64,000 bases of DNA, taken from positions 517,001 through 581,000 of the forward strand of contig JACKCV010000002.1 of the NCBI GenBank assembly GCA_020633825.1, in the 5' to 3' direction. The translations under genes and the position numbers were made by a program. This stretch comes from Fibrobacteria bacterium (GTDB lineage: Bacteria > Fibrobacterota > Fibrobacteria > UBA5070). Shown in pieces: positions 17,003 to 26,250 of this stretch (its first letter is position 1; every line of letters begins with the position of its first letter). Below the pieces are notes generated by a model that was given only the letters and a program-made list of their open reading frames with translations, was not told the origin of the DNA and did no database searches.

Positions 17003-18199
17003 TCACACGAGCTGGGCGGATGCGCCTTCGAGGTACTTCCAGGGCAGTCCCCATTTCCCGATCTCCTCCATGAAGGGATCGGGATCCATCTCCTCCATGT
17101 TCACCACTCCGGCCCTGCGCCACGTGCCGCGCAGCATCAGCGCCCCTCCGAGCATGGCGGGAACTCCCGTCGTGTAGGCGATGGCCTGTCCGCCGACTTC
17201 CTGGAAGCATTCGGCGTGGTCGCAGACGTTGTAGACGAAGCCGGTCTTGGGAGCTCCATCCTTCACACCGGTCACCTGGCAGCCGATGCAGGTCTTGCCC
17301 GAGTATCCTTCGCCCAGGGAATCGGGGGGAGGCAGCAGCGCCTTGAGGAACTCCAGCGGGACGATGTCGACCCCGTTGAATTTCACCGGGTCGATGCGGG
17401 TCATCCCCACGTTCTGCAGCACCGTCAGGTGCTTGATGTAGTTGTCGCCGAAGGTCATCCAGAACCGGGCGCGTCGCAGCTCCGGGAAGTGCTTCACCAG
17501 GGATTCGAGTTCCTCGTGGAACAGCACGTAGGATCCGCGCGTGGCGACTTCCGGATAGTCGATGTCGGCCTTGATGGACAGGGCGGGGATCTCGTGCCAG
17601 GCGCCGTTCTCCCAGAATCTTCCGTTCTGGGTGATCTCGCGGATGTTGATCTCGGGGTTGAAGTTGGTGGCGAAGGCCTTGCCGTGGTCCCCGTTGTTGC
17701 AATCGACGATGTCGAGGGTGTCCATGCGGTCGAAGTGGTGCTTCTTGAGCCAGGCGGTGTACACGTTGGTCTGCCCGGGATCGAATCCCGAACCGAGCAG
17801 GGCCATGATGCCCGCATCCCGGAAACGGTCCTGGTAGGCCCACTGCCAGGAGTATTCGAACTTCGCCACGTCCTTGGGTTCGTAGTTGGCGGTGTCGAGG
17901 TAGTCCACTCCGGTTTCCAGGCAGGCGTCCATGATGGCCAGGTCCTGGTAGGGCAAGGCGATGTTCATGACGAGCCGGGGCTTGAAGTCGCGGATGATCG
18001 CGGCTACCTCGGAGGCGTGGTCGGCGTCGACCTTCGCCGTGTGGACCGGGATCCCCTTGATCTCCGAGGCGATCTTGTCGGCCTTGGATTTGGTGCGGGT
18101 GGCGATCAGGAGCTCGGAATAGTCTTCGGAGTTCTGTGCGCACTTCTTGGCGACCACGTTGGCGACGCCGCCGGCGCCGATGATGAGGACCTTGGACAT
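17003..18199 (-). CDS. Saccharopine dehydrogenase-family protein, carboxynorspermidine synthase type
   Basis: The 398-residue protein begins with the Rossmann motif KVLIIGAGGVANVVAKKCAQ, followed by ATRTKSKADKIA, typical of carboxynorspermidine dehydrogenase/synthase. That enzyme reductively condenses aspartate semialdehyde with a diamine in the alternative polyamine pathway. The length, GVDYLDTANYEP, GSGFDPGQTNVYTAW and CDHAECFQEVGGQAIAYTTG all fit this subfamily better than lysine-forming saccharopine dehydrogenase. The usual partner decarboxylase is not in the window. Start ATG 18199 is set by GGAGGAAG directly upstream; the frame itself extends to 18328. It is cytoplasmic. Confidence 0.88.
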   Translation of the reverse strand: MSKVLIIGAGGVANVVAKKCAQNSEDYSELLIATRTKSKADKIASEIKGIPVHTAKVDADHASEVAAIIRDFKPRLVMNIALPYQDLAIMDACLETGVDYLDTANYEPKDVAKFEYSWQWAYQDRFRDAGIMALLGSGFDPGQTNVYTAWLKKHHFDRMDTLDIVDCNNGDHGKAFATNFNPEINIREITQNGRFWENGAWHEIPALSIKADIDYPEVATRGSYVLFHEELESLVKHFPELRRARFWMTFGDNYIKHLTVLQNVGMTRIDPVKFNGVDIVPLEFLKALLPPPDSLGEGYSGKTCIGCQVTGVKDGAPKTGFVYNVCDHAECFQEVGGQAIAYTTGVPAMLGGALMLRGTWRRAGVVNMEEMDPDPFMEEIGKWGLPWKYLEGASAQLV

Positions 18200-18376
18200 G
18201 GGACTTCCTCCGGTTTCTGGGGGAAGGGTGGTTCCGACCGCGTCGCGATGCTGCGACGGGAAGGAGGGCGAACGGCGCCGAGGCCCGAAGGGGCCATGCC
18301 GTCCATCGAAGGCCTGCAAAAGATGCACTCGAGACGTTGCGCCCGCGTTGCCGACCCTGGAGCGCTGCGCCGGAGG

Positions 18377-19528
18377 TCACTTCGGATTCGGGCGTTGGTG
18401 CAGCAGGTCCCGTCCCCAGAGGGACTCGATCCGGGGGGGGAGGGTGATGCTGCTGAAGGGAAGCAGCCGCTCGACGGCGAACTTCTCGATGGACGTGTCG
18501 CGACGCACCGGGGATCCCAGCTTGAGTCCGCGGTTCTCCAGGCTGCAAACCAGCGGGGTCGTCGCGGTGGTGCCGCGACGGAGCACGATGCCGCATTCGT
18601 CGTTGCGCAGGGCCACGACGCAGCCCGGAGGGAAGGCCCCCAGAACCCGGATGAGGTGGAGCACGTACTTGGAGTGGAGTTTGTTGGTGGTCGCGTCCTT
18701 GAGCATTTCCGCCAGCGTGGCGTTGGCCTGGCTCTGCTCGCACCATCCCCGGGAGGTGATCCGCGCCGTGAAGAGGTCGGCCAGGTGGAGGCACTGCGAC
18801 AATTCGTGGATCGAATCGCCGTTGGAACCCAGCGGGTACCCCGTCCCGTCCACGGTCTCGTGGTGTTCGGCCACGACGCGCAGCCAGAGGGGATCGGTCA
18901 CCCCGCTGCTGCGGAGGATCTCCACCCCCACCGAGGGGTGGGTGCGCACGATGGTGCGTTCGTCGTCGGAGAGTTGCCCCTTCTTGTCGTTGAGCCATTC
19001 CTGGTATTCGACCATGGCGAGATTCATGGTCAAGGCCGCGCACACCGTGGAAAGCCGGTCCCGGGGCGTGTGGCCGAAGCTGGCCGCCAGGATGGTCGCG
19101 ATGATCCCGGCGTGGATGTGGTGGTTGATGGCGTATCCCGTCCCCGAGTGCAGGAGGATCGCCGCCAGGGCGGCGTCTTCGTCGCGTTCCGTGGCTTCGA
19201 TCAGAGCCGTGGCCATGGAGCGGATGGTGGCGTCGAAGTTCGCGACCGAGACTTCCGCGGTGAGCAGTCGCTTGAGATCGCTCTCGAGATACCGGATGAT
19301 CTCGAAGGGACTGGACTCCAGCTTTCTCACGTACAGGTGGAAGCTGTTGGCCTGCGCGGGCGGGGCGGTCCGGAGAAGTCGGGCGCCGCCTTCGATCAAG
19401 GACGCGATCACGGCGTCGGACTCGATGATCGATCCCTTGCGCAGGAGCAATCGCCCTTGGAGATCCACGAGATCGGTTGCGATCGGGACTCCGAGCTTGA
19501 GGTCCCGCTGACTTGCCAGCGGGTTCAT
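18377..19528 (-). CDS. HD-GYP-like protein with degenerate HD pair
   Basis: The 383-residue protein resembles HD-GYP cyclic-di-GMP phosphodiesterases. The GYP half is intact: THPSVGVEIL, EHHETVDGTGYP (His222, His223, Glu224, GTGYP 228-232) and HLADLFTA. The defining His-Asp pair, expected in an LLHDIGK-like context, is replaced by Met168-Asn169 in AALTMNLAMVEY. Loss of these metal ligands suggests weak or no hydrolysis and a role as c-di-GMP sensor or adaptor. The first 90 residues form an extra N-terminal domain. There is no signal peptide. Start ATG 19528 is preceded by GGAACC. The divergent gap upstream is long. Confidence 0.82.
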   Translation of the reverse strand: MNPLASQRDLKLGVPIATDLVDLQGRLLLRKGSIIESDAVIASLIEGGARLLRTAPPAQANSFHLYVRKLESSPFEIIRYLESDLKRLLTAEVSVANFDATIRSMATALIEATERDEDAALAAILLHSGTGYAINHHIHAGIIATILAASFGHTPRDRLSTVCAALTMNLAMVEYQEWLNDKKGQLSDDERTIVRTHPSVGVEILRSSGVTDPLWLRVVAEHHETVDGTGYPLGSNGDSIHELSQCLHLADLFTARITSRGWCEQSQANATLAEMLKDATTNKLHSKYVLHLIRVLGAFPPGCVVALRNDECGIVLRRGTTATTPLVCSLENRGLKLGSPVRRDTSIEKFAVERLLPFSSITLPPRIESLWGRDLLHQRPNPK

Positions 19529-20012
19529 GGGACGGTTCCGAGTGCCTTGCGGAAGGCGGCTCGTCTGCGGGGTGGTGCCGGGAAGTGCCACGAGGGGAGG
19601 ATCCCGGGAACGAATTCCTGGAACCGACTTCGGAACCCATGGAGGCGGTCGCGGGGCCCGGGAACAAGGGTCTGCGCGGAAGTCCCGACCGAGCCACCTG
19701 GTCTTGGAATACCCACCTTCATGGATCAAGGATCCCATTTTCCTCAATCGCGTTCCACACCTGCACGCAGCCCATGGATACCAGGCATCCGGACCGCCCT
19801 CGGGGAAGGGATGGACCGGGTGCGGATCCCCTTCGGGCCGTTCCGTTTTGCGGTGGAGCCGAGGGTCCCACCGGCCGGGGGCTTGGTTCGCACGAGGGGG
19901 AGGAGGGCGGAGATGGGCGCTCCCGGGATGGGTTGCTAAATTGGGAAAGACATGCAGTCTCGGTCTGATCTTTCAGGGCGGGGCGACACCAGCGTCTCAC
20001 AGGAGTTCCCTC
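19529..20012. other. Long divergent intergenic region
   Basis: These 484 bases separate the HD-GYP-like gene and the bacilliredoxin gene. A TAAATTGG element (19937-19944), similar to the extended -10 of tRNA-Glu, lies 68 bases before the bacilliredoxin start, without a clear -35. Short open frames here are shadows without ribosome-binding sites. I see no RNA gene. Confidence 0.45.
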
Positions 20013-20549
20013 ATGGTCCAGGACATTCCCACCTACGATCCGGTCGCCGTGGCCCCCTTCCGCCAGCAGCTTACCGATGTGGGGTTCCGTGATCTCACCA
20101 CGCCCGAAGAGGTCGACGAAGCCATCCTCGCACCCGGCACCGTGCTCGTGGTCTTGAATTCCGTCTGCGGTTGCTCGGCGGGGAGCGCGCGTCCCGGGGT
20201 GGGGGCCGCCCTGCAGAATGCCCGGATTCCCGACCGTCTCGTCGCCCTCTTCGCCGGTCAGGAGAAGACCGCCGTGGCCCATCTGCGGGCGACGCACCTC
20301 GCTTCCTTCGCGCCCAGCTCCCCGAACATCGCACTGTTTCGCGATGGGGAACTCGTGATGCTCATGGAGCGTCGTCACATCCAGGCGATGGATGCCGACG
20401 AAATCGCGGGCGGACTGGTCGAGGTCTTCGACAAGGTCTGCCAGACCCCGGGCCCCTCCGTCCCCACCGAGGTCTACGAAGGGATGGAATTCGCCCGATC
20501 CTGCGGATCGAAGATCGCCCGCAACGACGGCGCGCCCGGCAGCTGCTGA
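20013..20549 (+). CDS. BrxA/BrxB family bacilliredoxin
   Basis: The 178-residue thioredoxin-fold protein matches the YphP/YqiW (BrxA/BrxB) family, which removes bacillithiol from mixed disulfides on proteins. The active motif is Cys52-Gly-Cys54 in LNSVCGCSAGSARPG. Other signatures are APSSPNIALFRDGELVMLMERRHIQ and a C-terminal CGS motif near EFARSCGSKI. AGGAG stands ahead of the ATG. Together with the YtxJ-like protein at 5644 it suggests that this organism uses bacillithiol or a relative as its low-molecular-weight thiol. The next gene is convergent, 37 bases away. Confidence 0.92.
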   Translation: MVQDIPTYDPVAVAPFRQQLTDVGFRDLTTPEEVDEAILAPGTVLVVLNSVCGCSAGSARPGVGAALQNARIPDRLVALFAGQEKTAVAHLRATHLASFAPSSPNIALFRDGELVMLMERRHIQAMDADEIAGGLVEVFDKVCQTPGPSVPTEVYEGMEFARSCGSKIARNDGAPGSC

Positions 20550-20586
20550 GGCATCCCCCCTCCGGCCCGGTTGGCCTGGATCGGGG

Positions 20587-21573
20587 TCACTCCTCACCCA
20601 CGAGGGTGCGAGCGGCCTTGCGCAACCGGTCCATCCATCCTCTCCAACCGGGACGGCGTCGCAGTCGCGGCGTGACCGCCGTGGTGCTTCCCCCCAGCGG
20701 GGTCGTTTGCGGAAAATGCAGCGTCGTGCGCAGATATTCTGCCGCGTCGAGGATTTCGTGGGAGGCGAGCCAGGAACGCAAGCTGCGCGCGACGTCCTCC
20801 ATGGTCGGGCGATCCCTGCCGCGTTTGCGGAGCATCGTGCGCACGAGGTCGGCCAGGACCCTCGGGCAGGAGGGTTCGAGGGTCCGAAGGTCCGGAGGAT
20901 CCGCCGTCACGATCTTCATGAGCATGGCATGGACGGTTTCGGCCTGGAAAGGAAGCGATCCGGCGATGGATCCATGGATCAAACCTCCCAGGGCGAAGAC
21001 GTCCGTCCATCCGCCCAATTCTCCACCTTCGATCTGTTCCGGGGCCATGTACTGGGGGGATCCCATGGCCTGGCCTGCCTGGGTGTGGGAGATGTCGTTC
21101 TGGATGCGGCTGATGCCGAAATCCGCGACCTTGGCGGTCCCCTGGCGATTGAGCAGGATGTTGTCCGGCTTCACGTCCCGATGCACCACGCCGGCTTCAT
21201 GGGCGGCCGCAAGTCCTTCCGCGGCCTGGAGGGCCACGCAGGCGACCGTGCGCGGATCCAGACGTCCGCCGTTGGCCTGCAGGATCCTGCCGAACGATCC
21301 CCGGTCGAGGAATTCCATCACCAGGAACTCCTGCCCGTCCTGGGTTCCCGAGTCGAGCACCTGCACGATCCGGTGATGGGACAGTCGCGCCACCGTGGTG
21401 GCCTCCTGGTGGAAGCGCCTGGCCCATTCGGCGTCGGCGGCCATCGGGCTGTGCATGACCTTCAGGGCCACTGCCCGGCGCAATTGGGCGTCCTCGGCCA
21501 TGAATACGCTAGCCATGCCGCCTTCCCCGAGTTTGCCGAGGATCCGGTATCGTCCGAAGGTTCGAGAGGTCAT
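20587..21573 (-). CDS. Ser/Thr protein kinase (Hanks type)
   Basis: The 328-residue protein is a PknB-like kinase domain. Subdomains seen are GKLGEGGMASVF (glycine loop), Lys38 in VALKVM, the catalytic loop HRDVKPDN (131-138), DFG at 151-153, the activation segment ending GSPQYMAPEQ, and WTDVFALGGLIHG. After the kinase domain (to about 275) there is a basic tail without transmembrane helix or PASTA repeats, so it is probably cytosolic. I set the start at ATG 21573, where the kinase fold begins. The frame extends to 21654 and the Shine-Dalgarno is weak. Its targets are unknown. Confidence 0.92.
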   Translation of the reverse strand: MTSRTFGRYRILGKLGEGGMASVFMAEDAQLRRAVALKVMHSPMAADAEWARRFHQEATTVARLSHHRIVQVLDSGTQDGQEFLVMEFLDRGSFGRILQANGGRLDPRTVACVALQAAEGLAAAHEAGVVHRDVKPDNILLNRQGTAKVADFGISRIQNDISHTQAGQAMGSPQYMAPEQIEGGELGGWTDVFALGGLIHGSIAGSLPFQAETVHAMLMKIVTADPPDLRTLEPSCPRVLADLVRTMLRKRGRDRPTMEDVARSLRSWLASHEILDAAEYLRTTLHFPQTTPLGGSTTAVTPRLRRRPGWRGWMDRLRKAARTLVGEE

Positions 21574-21817
21574 CGCTACGGGAGTTTCGCATTCCCGGGA
21601 CTCCGTGGCCAGCCCCCCGTTGGCCCGTTCGGTCGTTTTCCAAACGATCCGCAAGGGGGGGCTTGCGTGCGCGGTGCGGGATCTCCCACGATGGCCGGAG
21701 CCCTGAGGGGCATGTTTCGTTTATGTTTCATTTGGCCTCGCGCGCCTTGGAACTCCCGACGAGAGCGACTCGGGGAACCATTTTGGGGGTGATCCTGGTC
21801 CCATGGAGGAATTCCCG

Positions 21818-23401
21818 ATGATCCGTCGTTTCGTGCGTTGTGTTCCCGCGGTGCTGTTCGCCCTCGCCTTGATCTCCTGCCGCGATCAGAAGCTCGCCGA
21901 GTCCCTGACCATCGTTTCCGGTTCGGAGAACCAGACCCTGGAGCCCCTCCTGCAGGAATTCGCCCGATCCCAAGGCGTTTCCATCTCCATGGATTACAAG
22001 GGTTCCGTGGATATCATGAACATGCTTTCGGACGGCCCCGTGGAGGCCGACGCCGTCTGGCCCGCCAACAGTCTGTGGATCTCCCTCGGCGATCGCTCCT
22101 TCCAGGTCAAGCAGTCCCGTTCGATCATGGTCTCGCCGGTGGTGTTCGCCATCCGGGGTTCTGCCGGAAAGCGCCTGGGCCTCGATTCCGGCGTCGTCAC
22201 CATCGATCGGATCCGCCAGGCGATCCAGGATGGTCGGTTCTCCTTCGCCATGACCTCGGCGACCCAATCCAATTCCGGTGCCGCGGCCTACCTGGGCTTC
22301 CTGCACGCGATGTCCTCCGATGCCGATTCCTCCGGGGTGCTCTCCCTGGCCGATCTCGCCGACACCAACCTCCTGGCCAAGGTGCGCGGATTGCTCGGGG
22401 GCATCAACCGCTCCGCCGGAAGCTCCAATTGGCTGAAGGACCTCGTGGTCCAGCGCGACTACGAAGCCATGATGAACTACGAAGCCCTGGTCATCGAAGC
22501 GAACCAGGCTCTCGTGAAGGCGGGGAAGGAGCCTTTCCAGGTCGTGTATCCCGTGGACGGCCTGGCTCTGGCCGATTCCCCCCTGGGCTACATCCACCAC
22601 GGGGACGACAAGAAACGAGCCCTCTTCGAAGCTCTCCAGGCTTGGCTGCTCACACCTGAAGTCCAGGCACGCCTGGTCGCCCTGGGGCGACGTCCTGCCG
22701 CCTTGGGAGTGCCCTTCCAGCCCGATCCCGACGTGTTCCGCTCCTCCTGGGGCATCGAGACCAAGCGGATCCTTTCCCCGGCCCCGACCCCCGCCGCGGA
22801 GGTCGTCCGCAAGGCGTTGGAGCTCTACCAGATCGAATTGCGGAAGCCGTCGGCGACCGTCTACTGCCTCGATTATTCGGGAAGCATGGACGGATCGGGG
22901 CACATGGCGATGGTGGATGCCATGCGGATGCTGCTCACGCCTTCGATCGCGCGACGCAACATGCTGCAGAACTCCACCCGCGACCTCACCTGGGTGATCG
23001 CTTTCAGCGACCACGTTTTGGAGACCTGGAAGATGGTCGGCAACGACTCCACCGAGCAGGAGGAATTGCTTCGCAAGATCCGCACCTTCCGCCCCGAGGG
23101 CGGAACCGACATCTACTCGCCCCTCGTGGCCGCGCTCGACACCCTCGCTTCGCTCGGGGAAGGAAAGTATTCGCCCGCCGTGATCCTCATGACCGACGGT
23201 GTTTCGAACATCGGCAGGAATTTCGAGGATCTCTCCGGCGAGTGGAGCCGGATCCGCAAGACCATCCCCGTGTTCCCCATCATGTTCGGAGAAGCCTCCA
23301 GCGAGCAGCTCGACCCCATTTCGGAGCTCACCACGGCGCAGACCCTCGACGGTCGCTCCAATCTCGCGGGGGCGTTCCGGAAGGCCAGAGGCAACAACTA
23401 G
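21818..23401 (+). CDS. Lipoprotein fusing a solute-binding domain to a VWA domain
   Basis: The 527-residue product has a lipoprotein signal ending LALISC (Cys21). Residues 30-300 resemble a periplasmic binding protein of the sulfate/molybdate kind (LTIVSGSENQTLEPLLQEFA, DAVWPANSLW). Residues 345-520 form a von Willebrand A domain with the MIDAS motif DYSGS (352-356) and MTDGVSN. I chose ATG 21818 because GGAGGA lies just before it. It is the first gene of an operon in which the stop overlaps the next start by one base and TelA comes last. Such gene sets are annotated with toxic-anion resistance, but the substrate is unknown. Confidence 0.88.
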   Translation: MIRRFVRCVPAVLFALALISCRDQKLAESLTIVSGSENQTLEPLLQEFARSQGVSISMDYKGSVDIMNMLSDGPVEADAVWPANSLWISLGDRSFQVKQSRSIMVSPVVFAIRGSAGKRLGLDSGVVTIDRIRQAIQDGRFSFAMTSATQSNSGAAAYLGFLHAMSSDADSSGVLSLADLADTNLLAKVRGLLGGINRSAGSSNWLKDLVVQRDYEAMMNYEALVIEANQALVKAGKEPFQVVYPVDGLALADSPLGYIHHGDDKKRALFEALQAWLLTPEVQARLVALGRRPAALGVPFQPDPDVFRSSWGIETKRILSPAPTPAAEVVRKALELYQIELRKPSATVYCLDYSGSMDGSGHMAMVDAMRMLLTPSIARRNMLQNSTRDLTWVIAFSDHVLETWKMVGNDSTEQEELLRKIRTFRPEGGTDIYSPLVAALDTLASLGEGKYSPAVILMTDGVSNIGRNFEDLSGEWSRIRKTIPVFPIMFGEASSEQLDPISELTTAQTLDGRSNLAGAFRKARGNN

Positions 23402-24003
23402 TGGGCAGACAGCTTGTTCCCGGAGTCGCCGCGGGCTTCGTCTTCGCCGGGTTGTACCTGGGCTTGAGCATGCCGTTGCTGGCGGCGGCCGGCGTGGGAC
23501 TGGCCGCCTGGGTCGGAACCCTGCTCCTGCTCCCGCGCCCGCGGCCTCTGCGCGTGGTCCTCGAAACCGCGCCTGCCGACTCCTCCCGTCTGTCGGGCGT
23601 CCTGGCGGAAGCCGAGGCCCACATCGAGCGTCTCGACGAGCATTCCCGCAAGGTCGCCAAGACGCCCGCCGGCCATCGTTCCCAGCGCATCGTCCGGATT
23701 TCGCGGGGGATCCTCTCGGACCTCCGCAAGGATCCCTCCGAATATTCCAAGGCCAGACCGTTCCTGGAGAACTATCTGCCCTCCGCCCGGCGCGTGATGG
23801 ACCAGTACGTGGACCTCTCCCAGCGAGGCGTCTCCTCGCCGGACATCGAGTCGGCGCTCAAGAAGGCCGATGCCATGCTGGAGACCTTGGGGCAGGCCTT
23901 CGAATCCCAGAGGGCCAATCTCGCCCAGCTCGACGTCGTGAACCTGGAAGTCGAGTTGAAACTCCTGGAAAGCACCCTCAAGATGGAGAATCTCGGTACA
24001 TGA
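23401..24003 (+). CDS. XpaC-like membrane protein (5-bromo-4-chloroindolyl phosphate hydrolysis family)
   Basis: This 200-residue protein begins at GTG, whose first base is the last base of the preceding stop codon. Residues 5-40 form one or two membrane segments (VAAGFVFAGLYLGL and the LLLLPRP boundary). The remainder is a helical cytoplasmic domain (SRKVAKTPAGHRSQRIVRIS, YLPSARRVMDQYVDLSQRG, MLETLGQAFESQRANL) like XpaC, which is often encoded beside telA. The biochemical role of XpaC is not settled. The tail overlaps the next gene (ATGA), so the operon is tightly coupled. Confidence 0.8.
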   Translation: MGRQLVPGVAAGFVFAGLYLGLSMPLLAAAGVGLAAWVGTLLLLPRPRPLRVVLETAPADSSRLSGVLAEAEAHIERLDEHSRKVAKTPAGHRSQRIVRISRGILSDLRKDPSEYSKARPFLENYLPSARRVMDQYVDLSQRGVSSPDIESALKKADAMLETLGQAFESQRANLAQLDVVNLEVELKLLESTLKMENLGT

Positions 24004-25067
24004 GCAAGCAAATCCTCGGATTCCTGGTTTTCCTGGCCATCGCCCTCGGGGCGGTCTGGTACAAGACCCAGGGAAACGCTCCCTCGCGCGTGGTCCTTCG
24101 AGGGCTGGTGGGAGGGGAGAAAGCCGGATTCCTTCGCGACGAGAAGGTCCTGGATCTGCTGAAGGGGCGGTACGGGATCGAGCTGGACTGGTCGAAGGCC
24201 GGCTCCTTCGAGATGGTGGACGCCCCCAGCGCGGGTCTCGATTTCCTGTGGCCGTCGAGCCAGACCGCCTTGGAGGCCTTCCGCGTCAAGAATCCCGATC
24301 CCAACATCAAATCCGACGTGATCTTCAATTCCCCGCTGGTCCTCTTCAGCTGGGACATCGTCGTGGATGCCCTGGTCAAGGAGAAGATCGTGGAGACCCG
24401 GGAAGGCACCCACTGGATCGTGGACTTCCCGCGCTTGGCGGAACTTGTCGTCGGAGGACGCAAGTGGTCCGACATCGGGCTGGCGAACCTGTACGGGCGC
24501 GTGAACATCACCACCACCGATCCCGCCCTGTCCAACTCCGGGCACATGTTCGTGGGTTTGCTCTCGACGGTGCTGCAGGGGGACGTGGTCACCGACGCCA
24601 ACGTCGATTCCGTCCTCCCGCGGGTGGTGCGCACCATCAAGGCCCTGGGATTCATGGAACGATCCAGCGGAGACCTGTTCCTGCAATACCTCAACACCGG
24701 GGTCGGAGCCAAGCCCATCATCGCCGGCTACGAGAGCCAGATCGTCGAATTCGCCATCGACAACGAGAAGACCTGGCCGTCCCTGCGCCAGACCGTGCGG
24801 GTCATGTACCCGGAGCCCACCGTGTGGAGCGCGCATCCCCTGATCGCGCTGTCCCCCGGCGGAGCCAAGCTCCTGAAGGCCCTCAAGGACCCCGACCTCC
24901 AGAAGATCGCCTGGGAACGCCACGGTTTCCGCACCGGGATCGCCGAGGTCCGCAACGATCCCGAGCGCCTGTCCGTGCTGGGCATCCCGGAACGGATCAC
25001 CCGCGTCGTCGCCATGCCCGAATACCGGGTGATGGAAAAGCTCGTCCAGGCCATCCAAGCTCCCTGA
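24000..25067 (+). CDS. Membrane-anchored periplasmic binding-like protein
   Basis: The 355-residue protein has an uncleaved-looking N-terminal helix (residues 5-24, ILGFLVFLAIALGAVWY) and a periplasmic-binding-protein-like body: VVLRGLVGGEKAGFLRDE, LDFLWPSSQTALEAF, NIKSDVIFNSPLVLFSWDI, TTTDPALSNSGHMFVGLLS and HPLIALSPGGAKLL. The pattern WPSSQ and SPLVLFSW mirrors the binding domain of the first gene of this operon, so two related binding modules are present. There is no transporter gene in the operon. It overlaps the XpaC-like gene by four bases and precedes telA by 19 bases. Confidence 0.8.
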   Translation: MSKQILGFLVFLAIALGAVWYKTQGNAPSRVVLRGLVGGEKAGFLRDEKVLDLLKGRYGIELDWSKAGSFEMVDAPSAGLDFLWPSSQTALEAFRVKNPDPNIKSDVIFNSPLVLFSWDIVVDALVKEKIVETREGTHWIVDFPRLAELVVGGRKWSDIGLANLYGRVNITTTDPALSNSGHMFVGLLSTVLQGDVVTDANVDSVLPRVVRTIKALGFMERSSGDLFLQYLNTGVGAKPIIAGYESQIVEFAIDNEKTWPSLRQTVRVMYPEPTVWSAHPLIALSPGGAKLLKALKDPDLQKIAWERHGFRTGIAEVRNDPERLSVLGIPERITRVVAMPEYRVMEKLVQAIQAP

Positions 25068-25086
25068 CCCCAGCAAAGGCAACTCC

Positions 25087-26202
25087 ATGGAACTCCAGGC
25101 ACCTGCTCCCGTAGATACCGCCCTCTCCGAGGTCGCCACGCTCTCCGAATCCGACCGCGCGAAGGTCGAATCCATCGGAAAGAGCATCCAGGTGGGGGAC
25201 ACCCAGTCCCTGCTCCAGTTCGGGGTGGCCACCCAGGGCAAGATCGCCGGATTCGCCGACACCATTCTCGGGGAGATCCGGAACAAGGATGCCGGGTACG
25301 TCGGCGACACCCTGTCCGGCCTGCTGGGGACGGTGCGGGAAATCGACGTGGGATCGCTTTCCAACGAGAGCATCCTCGCCCGGGTGCCCATCCTCGGTAA
25401 GTTCTTTTCCGCCTTGCACCGCTTCATCGAACGCTACGAGACCCTCTCGGTCCAGGTGGAGCGGATCGTCTCCGAACTCGAGAAGGCCCGCATGCAGCTC
25501 CTCCGGGACGTGGCCCTGCTCGATGGCCTCTTCGAGAAGAACGGGGAGTACATCAAGGAGCTCGATCTGCACATCCTGGCGGGCCAACAGATCATGCAGA
25601 CGCTGCGAACCGAGCTCCTGCCGGCGCTCCAGGCCCAGGCCCAGGCCAGCGGGGATCCCGTCGACGCCCAGAAGGCCCAGGACGGGAAGCAATTCCTGGA
25701 ACGGTTCGAGAAGAAGCTCCACGACCTCAAGCTGTCCCGCATGGTGGCCGTGCAGAGCTCCCCCCAGATCCGTCTGATCCAGAACAACAACCAGCTCCTG
25801 GTGGAGAAGATCCAGACCTCGATCCTGTCCACGATCCCGCTCTGGAAGAGCCAGATCGTCATCGCCATCACGCTGTTCCGTCAGAAGAAGGCCGTGCAGC
25901 TGCAGAAGCAGGTCTCGGACACCACCAACGACCTGCTGCGGAAGAATTCGGAAATGCTCAAGGAGACCACGGTGGACGTGGCTCGGGAATCGGAACGGGG
26001 CATCGTCGACATCGAGACCCTCAAGAAGGTCAACGAGGACCTGCTTTCCACCATCGAGGAGACCATGCGCATCCAGCAGGACGGGCGGGAGAAGCGCCGG
26101 CAGGCCGAGACGGAACTTGTCCGAATGGAATCCGATCTCAAGAAGAAGCTGCTCGAAGTCGCCACCGACGGCGGAACGGCACGGCTGGTCGCCAATCCCT
26201 GA
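25087..26202 (+). CDS. telA: Toxic anion resistance protein TelA family
   Basis: The 371-residue cytoplasmic protein is largely coiled-coil and matches TelA/KlaA (PF05816), associated with tellurite and other toxic anion resistance. Characteristic stretches are LGKFFSALHRFIERYETLS, ARMQLLRDVALLDGLFEKN, IKELDLHILAGQQIM and PLWKSQIVIAITLFRQKKAV. The ATG has AAAGG upstream. It is the last gene of the binding-protein/VWA/XpaC operon. The mechanism of TelA is unknown; the fixed neighbourhood with a VWA protein suggests an envelope stress or membrane-integrity complex. Confidence 0.92.
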   Translation: MELQAPAPVDTALSEVATLSESDRAKVESIGKSIQVGDTQSLLQFGVATQGKIAGFADTILGEIRNKDAGYVGDTLSGLLGTVREIDVGSLSNESILARVPILGKFFSALHRFIERYETLSVQVERIVSELEKARMQLLRDVALLDGLFEKNGEYIKELDLHILAGQQIMQTLRTELLPALQAQAQASGDPVDAQKAQDGKQFLERFEKKLHDLKLSRMVAVQSSPQIRLIQNNNQLLVEKIQTSILSTIPLWKSQIVIAITLFRQKKAVQLQKQVSDTTNDLLRKNSEMLKETTVDVARESERGIVDIETLKKVNEDLLSTIEETMRIQQDGREKRRQAETELVRMESDLKKKLLEVATDGGTARLVANP

Positions 26203-26250
26203 GGGCCGGGAGGGGGAGGATCCGGAGCGGCGGAGGAACTCCGCGGCGGT

